This document shows, piece by piece, positions 5,952 through 8,950 of a stretch of 8,950 nucleotides of DNA. The stretch's first letter is position 1. Each line of letters starts with the position of its first letter. Made by a program: the position numbers and the translations under genes. Below the pieces are notes generated by a model. That model did no database searches and was not told the origin of the DNA. It worked only from the letters and a program-made list of their open reading frames with translations. The stretch spans positions 1-8,950 of the forward strand of contig CAZVAQ010000146.1 in assembly GCA_964625145.1 (NCBI GenBank), given 5' to 3'. Source of the stretch: CAYTRP01 sp964625145. GTDB lineage: Bacteria > Sumerlaeota > Sumerlaeia > SLMS01 > JAHLLQ01.

Positions 5952-6740
5952 ATGTCCGCTCCACGACCGTATGTCCTGTCCGAACTCACCTATGCCGATG
6001 TGAAGGCGGGTGACCACGAGGTGGCGGTGCTGCCGTTTGGCGCGACAGAACCGCACAACCTGCACCTGCCCTATGGCACGGATTGCCTTGAGGCAGCGCT
6101 GGTCGGCGAGGCGATCTGCGAGCGCGCGCATGGCCTTGGGGCGAAGGTCCTGCTTCTGCCGGCGGTTCCCTACGGGGTCGAAAACAACATGCGCGAATGC
6201 AATCTCGCCATCAATGTGCAACAGGCGACGCTGAACCTGTTCGTGACCGACCTGATCGATTCGCTCGTGAACCACGGCATCCGCAAGATCGTGCTGCTCA
6301 ACAGCCACGGCGGCAACGAATGGAAGCCGCTGCTTCGCGACCTGCACGGGCGCACACCGGCGCGGTTGTTCCTCTGCAACTGGTTCAAGGTGCTCGATGA
6401 CGTCTACGATTCAATCTTCGATCGCCACGAGGATCACGCCGGCGAGATGGAGACATCCATCATCCTGGCCTATCATCCGGAGCTGGTGGGAAAGAAGGCC
6501 GATGGCACGCTGGCGGCGGACGACGGCGCGAAGAGCGCCACGCGCTTTGAAGCCGTGAACAAGGGATGGGTGTCCATCACGCGGCCGTGGCATTTGCTCA
6601 CCACGAACACCGGCGCCGGAAACCCGCACGCAGCCACAGCCGACAAGGGCCGCCGCGCGGTGGAGTTGATCGTGGATCGCATCGCCCCGTTCCTGAAGGA
6701 ACTCAGCGATGCCAGGATCGACGAGCGGTTTCCCTTCTGA
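5952..6740 (+). CDS. Creatininase-family amidohydrolase
   Basis: A 262-residue cytosolic metalloenzyme of the creatininase superfamily, whose members hydrolyse C-N bonds in small cyclic or formamide substrates or process modified peptides (creatininase, FAPy deformylase, mycofactocin MftE). Metal-site motifs are intact: GATEPHNLHLPYGTD gives Glu33, His35 and Asp44; NSHGGNE gives His119; HAGEMETS (162-169) gives Glu165. PAVPYGVENN and the late HAATADKG also fit. The start at 5952 has GAGGAA (5941-5946) five bases upstream; an in-frame ATG at 5880 lies inside the hairpin after carB and is rejected. Length is typical. The exact substrate cannot be told. It follows carB by 84 bp on the same strand, across the hairpin, and could be co-transcribed at a reduced level. 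It converges on sufT with only 53 bp between the stops; I saw no clear bidirectional terminator there. Confidence 0.9.
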   Translation: MSAPRPYVLSELTYADVKAGDHEVAVLPFGATEPHNLHLPYGTDCLEAALVGEAICERAHGLGAKVLLLPAVPYGVENNMRECNLAINVQQATLNLFVTDLIDSLVNHGIRKIVLLNSHGGNEWKPLLRDLHGRTPARLFLCNWFKVLDDVYDSIFDRHEDHAGEMETSIILAYHPELVGKKADGTLAADDGAKSATRFEAVNKGWVSITRPWHLLTTNTGAGNPHAATADKGRRAVELIVDRIAPFLKELSDARIDERFPF

Positions 6741-6793
6741 AGACTATGGCACATTGCATGGTGGCAAGGATCCGCAAGGCGCAACCCGCGGCC

Positions 6794-7123
6794 TCAAAAC
6801 ATGTTCAACTCAAGCTTTGCCGCTTCCGACATCATCTCGGGTGTCCAGGCCGGTTCCCACACGACGTGAATGTTGGCCTTCTTCACGCCCTCCACGGAGG
6901 CGGTCCTCTCCTCGACTTCGACCGGGAGCGACTCCGCCACCGGGCAGTTCGGCGAGGTGAGCGTCATTCGGATCATCACCTCGTCCTCCTCGTTGAACTC
7001 GATGTTGTAGACGAGCCCGAGGTCGTAGATGTTCACGGGGATCTCGGGGTCGTAGATGTTGCGCAGGACTTCGACGACCTTCTCGCGCAGGTCCTTGTGG
7101 CGTTGGAGGATGTTGTTGTCCAT
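6794..7123 (-). CDS. sufT: Fe-S assembly protein SufT (MIP18/DUF59 family)
   Basis: A 109-residue MIP18/DUF59 protein. Bacterial SufT helps mature Fe-S proteins, and the eukaryotic relative CIAO2/MIP18 belongs to the cytosolic targeting complex. Visible marks are IYDPEIPVNIYDLGLVYNI (residues 23-41), TLTSPNCPVAESLP with the conserved Cys60, and HVVWEPAWTPEMMSEAAK (86-103). The whole small domain is present and ends LELNMF, as expected for the family. The ATG at 7123 has AAAGGA nine bases upstream; an in-frame TTG at 7132 sits against that site and is rejected. The adjacent SufS-SufE gene on the same strand, just across the sequence gap, makes the SufT assignment much more likely than a phenylacetate-pathway PaaD. 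It is probably the last gene of a suf operon. Confidence 0.9.
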   Translation of the reverse strand: MDNNILQRHKDLREKVVEVLRNIYDPEIPVNIYDLGLVYNIEFNEEDEVMIRMTLTSPNCPVAESLPVEVEERTASVEGVKKANIHVVWEPAWTPEMMSEAAKLELNMF

Positions 7124-7132
7124 GGGCGGCAA

Positions 7133-7138
7133 TCCTTT
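7133..7138 (-). promoter_or_regulatory. Ribosome binding site of sufT
   Basis: AAAGGA on the minus strand, nine bases before ATG 7123. It sets the start at that ATG and lies only three known bases from the edge of the N gap. Confidence 0.7.
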
Positions 7139-7141
7139 GGG

Positions 7142-7241
7142 NNNNNNNNNNNNNNNNNNNNNNNNNNNNNNNNNNNNNNNNNNNNNNNNNNNNNNNNNNN
7201 NNNNNNNNNNNNNNNNNNNNNNNNNNNNNNNNNNNNNNNNN
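7142..7241. other. Assembly gap of 100 Ns
   Basis: Exactly 100 unknown bases, the conventional placeholder for a scaffold gap of unknown size. It hides the end of the SufS-SufE gene and any spacer or small gene before sufT. No frame crossing it should be trusted. Confidence 0.98.
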
Positions 7242-8950
7242 GGCCTTGGCCATGGTCTGGAAGGCCAGGGCGTAGAGCTTCATCTGCTCGATCATGGCGG
7301 CCAGACCGTTGGCGCGGCCTTGCGAGAGGTTGTCGCTGAGGCCGATCTCCGTGATGAAGCGCGGTTGCGTCGCGATGATCTCGTCGGGCGTGCGGTTTGA
7401 GTACAATTGCAGGAGCAGCGCGATCAACCCGCGCACGATCTCCGCGTCGCTCGTTGCCTTGAACAACACGCGGCCCTGCTCATTCAGGCTGGCGTGCAGG
7501 TACACGGTCGATTGGCATCCGCGCACGCGGTACTTCTCGATCTTGTATTCTTCCGGGATGTCGCCGATGGTCTCGCCCAGCTCGATGATCTTGCGGTAAC
7601 GCTCCTCCCAATCCACATAGTCGGCAAACGCGTCGATGATGCGCTGCTGCGTGTTGTCGATGGTCTCGCCCATCAGGCGGTCGAGGGTTGAGGCATTGGC
7701 GCTGCGCCGGAAATGGATCGCCTTGCGCAGCGCGGCGATGAACGCGTCCACATCCTCGCGGGTGTTGTAGAACGCCAGCGACGCGCGCGTGGTGGCGCTG
7801 ATGCCAAAGTGCTGCATGACCGGCTGCGCGCAGTGATGACCGACGCGCACGGCCACGCCTTCCTTGTCCAGGATCTCGCCGACGGTATGCGAATGCATGT
7901 CGTCGACGATGAAGGACAGTACGCTGGCCTTCCTGGCGGCTGTGCCGATGATGCGCACACCGGGGATCCTGCGGATCTCGCGCGTGGCATACTCAAGCAA
8001 TTGGTGTTCGTGGCGCGCGATGTTCTCGATTCCGACGCGCATCATGTAGTCGATCGCCGCGCCCAATCCGATGGCACCCGCGATGTGTGGCGTGCCGGCC
8101 TCGAACTTGAAGGGGAGCGTGTTGAACGTGGTCTTCTCAAACGTGACCAGGTCGATCATGTCCCCGCCGCCCTGCCACGGTGGCATCTTCTCCAGCAACT
8201 CGCGCTTGCCGTACAGGACGCCAATCCCCGTCGGCGCGAACATCTTGTGGCCGGAGAAGACCAGGAACTCGCAGTCCAGCGCCTGCACGTCGACCGGCAT
8301 GTGCGGCACCGCCTGCGCGGCATCGATGAGGACGGGGATGCCCTTGCCGTGGGCGGCGGCGATGATCTCCTCGACCGGGTTGACCGTTCCCAATGCGTTG
8401 CTGACCCAGACCACCGCGACGAGCTTCACCTTGTCGGTGAGCAGGCGATGGAACGCGTCCATGTCCAACTCGCCCGCGTCGCTCATCGGAATGGGGACGA
8501 GCTTCGTGCCGATCTTTTCGCCCAGCAATTGCCACGGGACGATGTTGGCGTGATGCTCCATGGCGGTGACGAGGATCTCGTCGCCGGCCTCCAGGAACGC
8601 GCGCCCGTAGCTGTCGGCGACGAGGTTGACGGCCTCCGTCGCGCCGCGGGTGAAGATGATCTCCTTGTCGCTCGGCGCGTTCAGGAATCGCTTCACCTTC
8701 GCGCGTGCACGCTCGTAGGCAAACGTGGCGCGCTGGCTCAACGAATGCACGCCGCGATGAACGTTCGAGTGATCCTTCTCGTAGTACTCGCTGATTGCGT
8801 CGATGACCTGGCGCGGATGCTGGCTGCTGGCGGCGTTGTCCAGGTACACCAGCGGCTTGCCGTTGACCGTCTCGCCAAGAATCGGAAAATCAGCCCGAAT
8901 ACGGTCGATATCCAGCCGCGGCCTGCTGGATACGGCGGGAGTCGGAGCGG
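7242..8950 (-). CDS. sufS-sufE: SufS-SufE fusion: cysteine desulfurase plus sulfur acceptor (both ends missing)
   Basis: One uninterrupted minus-strand frame of 569 codons encodes two Suf proteins in tandem. SufS, a PLP enzyme that takes sulfur from cysteine as an enzyme persulfide, comes first: RIRADFPILGETVNGKPLVY, then LDNAASSQ; the PLP lysine in SGHKMFAP (codon 8246-8244); the persulfide cysteine in RVGHHCAQPVM (codon 7832-7830). A linker of roughly 10 residues (RRSANASTLDRL) leads into SufE: the YVDWEERYRKIIELG signature, then the catalytic loop RVRGCQSTVYL with Cys at 7517-7515. About 144 SufE residues are visible, close to the length of free SufE, so the stop is probably just inside the gap. 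The start lies beyond the right edge: the frame is open to 8950 with no start before the SufS consensus, and shows at least 12 residues (APTPAVSSRPRL) ahead of the usual N-terminus. No stop or Shine-Dalgarno separates the domains, so the fusion looks genuine. It supplies sulfur for Fe-S cluster assembly, with sufT downstream. Confidence 0.93.

Noticed and set aside
5139..6347. Minus-strand open frame of about 400 codons spanning carB and the creatininase-family gene
   Set aside because: It is antisense to two genes with intact family motifs and reads through the hairpin between them; its composition is that of a GC-rich shadow frame.
6741..6793. Bidirectional terminator between the creatininase-family gene and sufT
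   Set aside because: The convergent 53-bp gap is where one is expected, but I could not find a convincing stem with a T-run; GGATCC there is only a six-base palindrome.
6810..7241. Apparent extension of the SufS-SufE frame across the Ns into the antitparallel reading of the sufT region
   Set aside because: The frame is carried across an unknown-length gap, and beyond it the translation is a shifted reading of sufT without any domain.

Overview
This 8.95 kb window is GC-rich bacterial chromosome. The dense genes have short gaps and carry bacterial housekeeping and accessory functions. A run of exactly 100 Ns (7142-7241) shows that it is a scaffold, probably from a draft or metagenome assembly. 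I cannot name the organism. A eukaryote/CPS1-like CarB, a fused SufS-SufE and short tandem repeats between genes would fit an uncultured lineage better than a model proteobacterium or firmicute, but that is inference.

Layout, left to right. (1) The minus-strand 5' part of an unrecognised gene (1-494) runs off the left edge; a 7-bp tandem repeat sits just upstream of its start. (2) A divergent plus-strand aldo/keto reductase follows (729-1676). (3) Next is a two-gene plus-strand toxin-antitoxin module of the HI1419/HI1420 (Gp49/RelE-like) type (1733-2367). Its antitoxin appears to have lost the central helices of its helix-turn-helix. (4) A 212-bp intergenic stretch (2368-2579) is packed with structure: a stem-loop on the antitoxin stop codon, two 9-bp tandem arrays in inverted orientation, and a hairpin touching a ribosome binding site. 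(5) carB follows (2580-5867), encoding the large subunit of carbamoyl-phosphate synthase. By remembered alignment it resembles animal CPS1/CAD more than E. coli CarB; no carA is present here. (6) After a strong hairpin comes a creatininase-family metal-dependent amidohydrolase (5952-6740). (7) Converging on it from the right is a minus-strand Fe-S assembly locus. It holds a cysteine desulfurase SufS fused in frame to its sulfur acceptor SufE (start beyond the right edge, end in the N gap), then sufT (6794-7123) beyond the gap.

How the genes work together: SufS-SufE mobilises cysteine sulfur as persulfide and SufT helps mature Fe-S proteins, so these two form one functional unit and very likely one operon. 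Toxin and antitoxin form a second unit. CarB makes carbamoyl phosphate for pyrimidine and arginine synthesis. The reductase and the creatininase homologue are metabolic enzymes of unknown substrate with no clear link to their neighbours. I see no CRISPR array, tRNA, rRNA, transposase or phage structural gene. I found no convincing multi-gene novel system; the points of interest are protein architecture (SufS-SufE, CPS1-like CarB), the damaged antitoxin and the structured carB leader.
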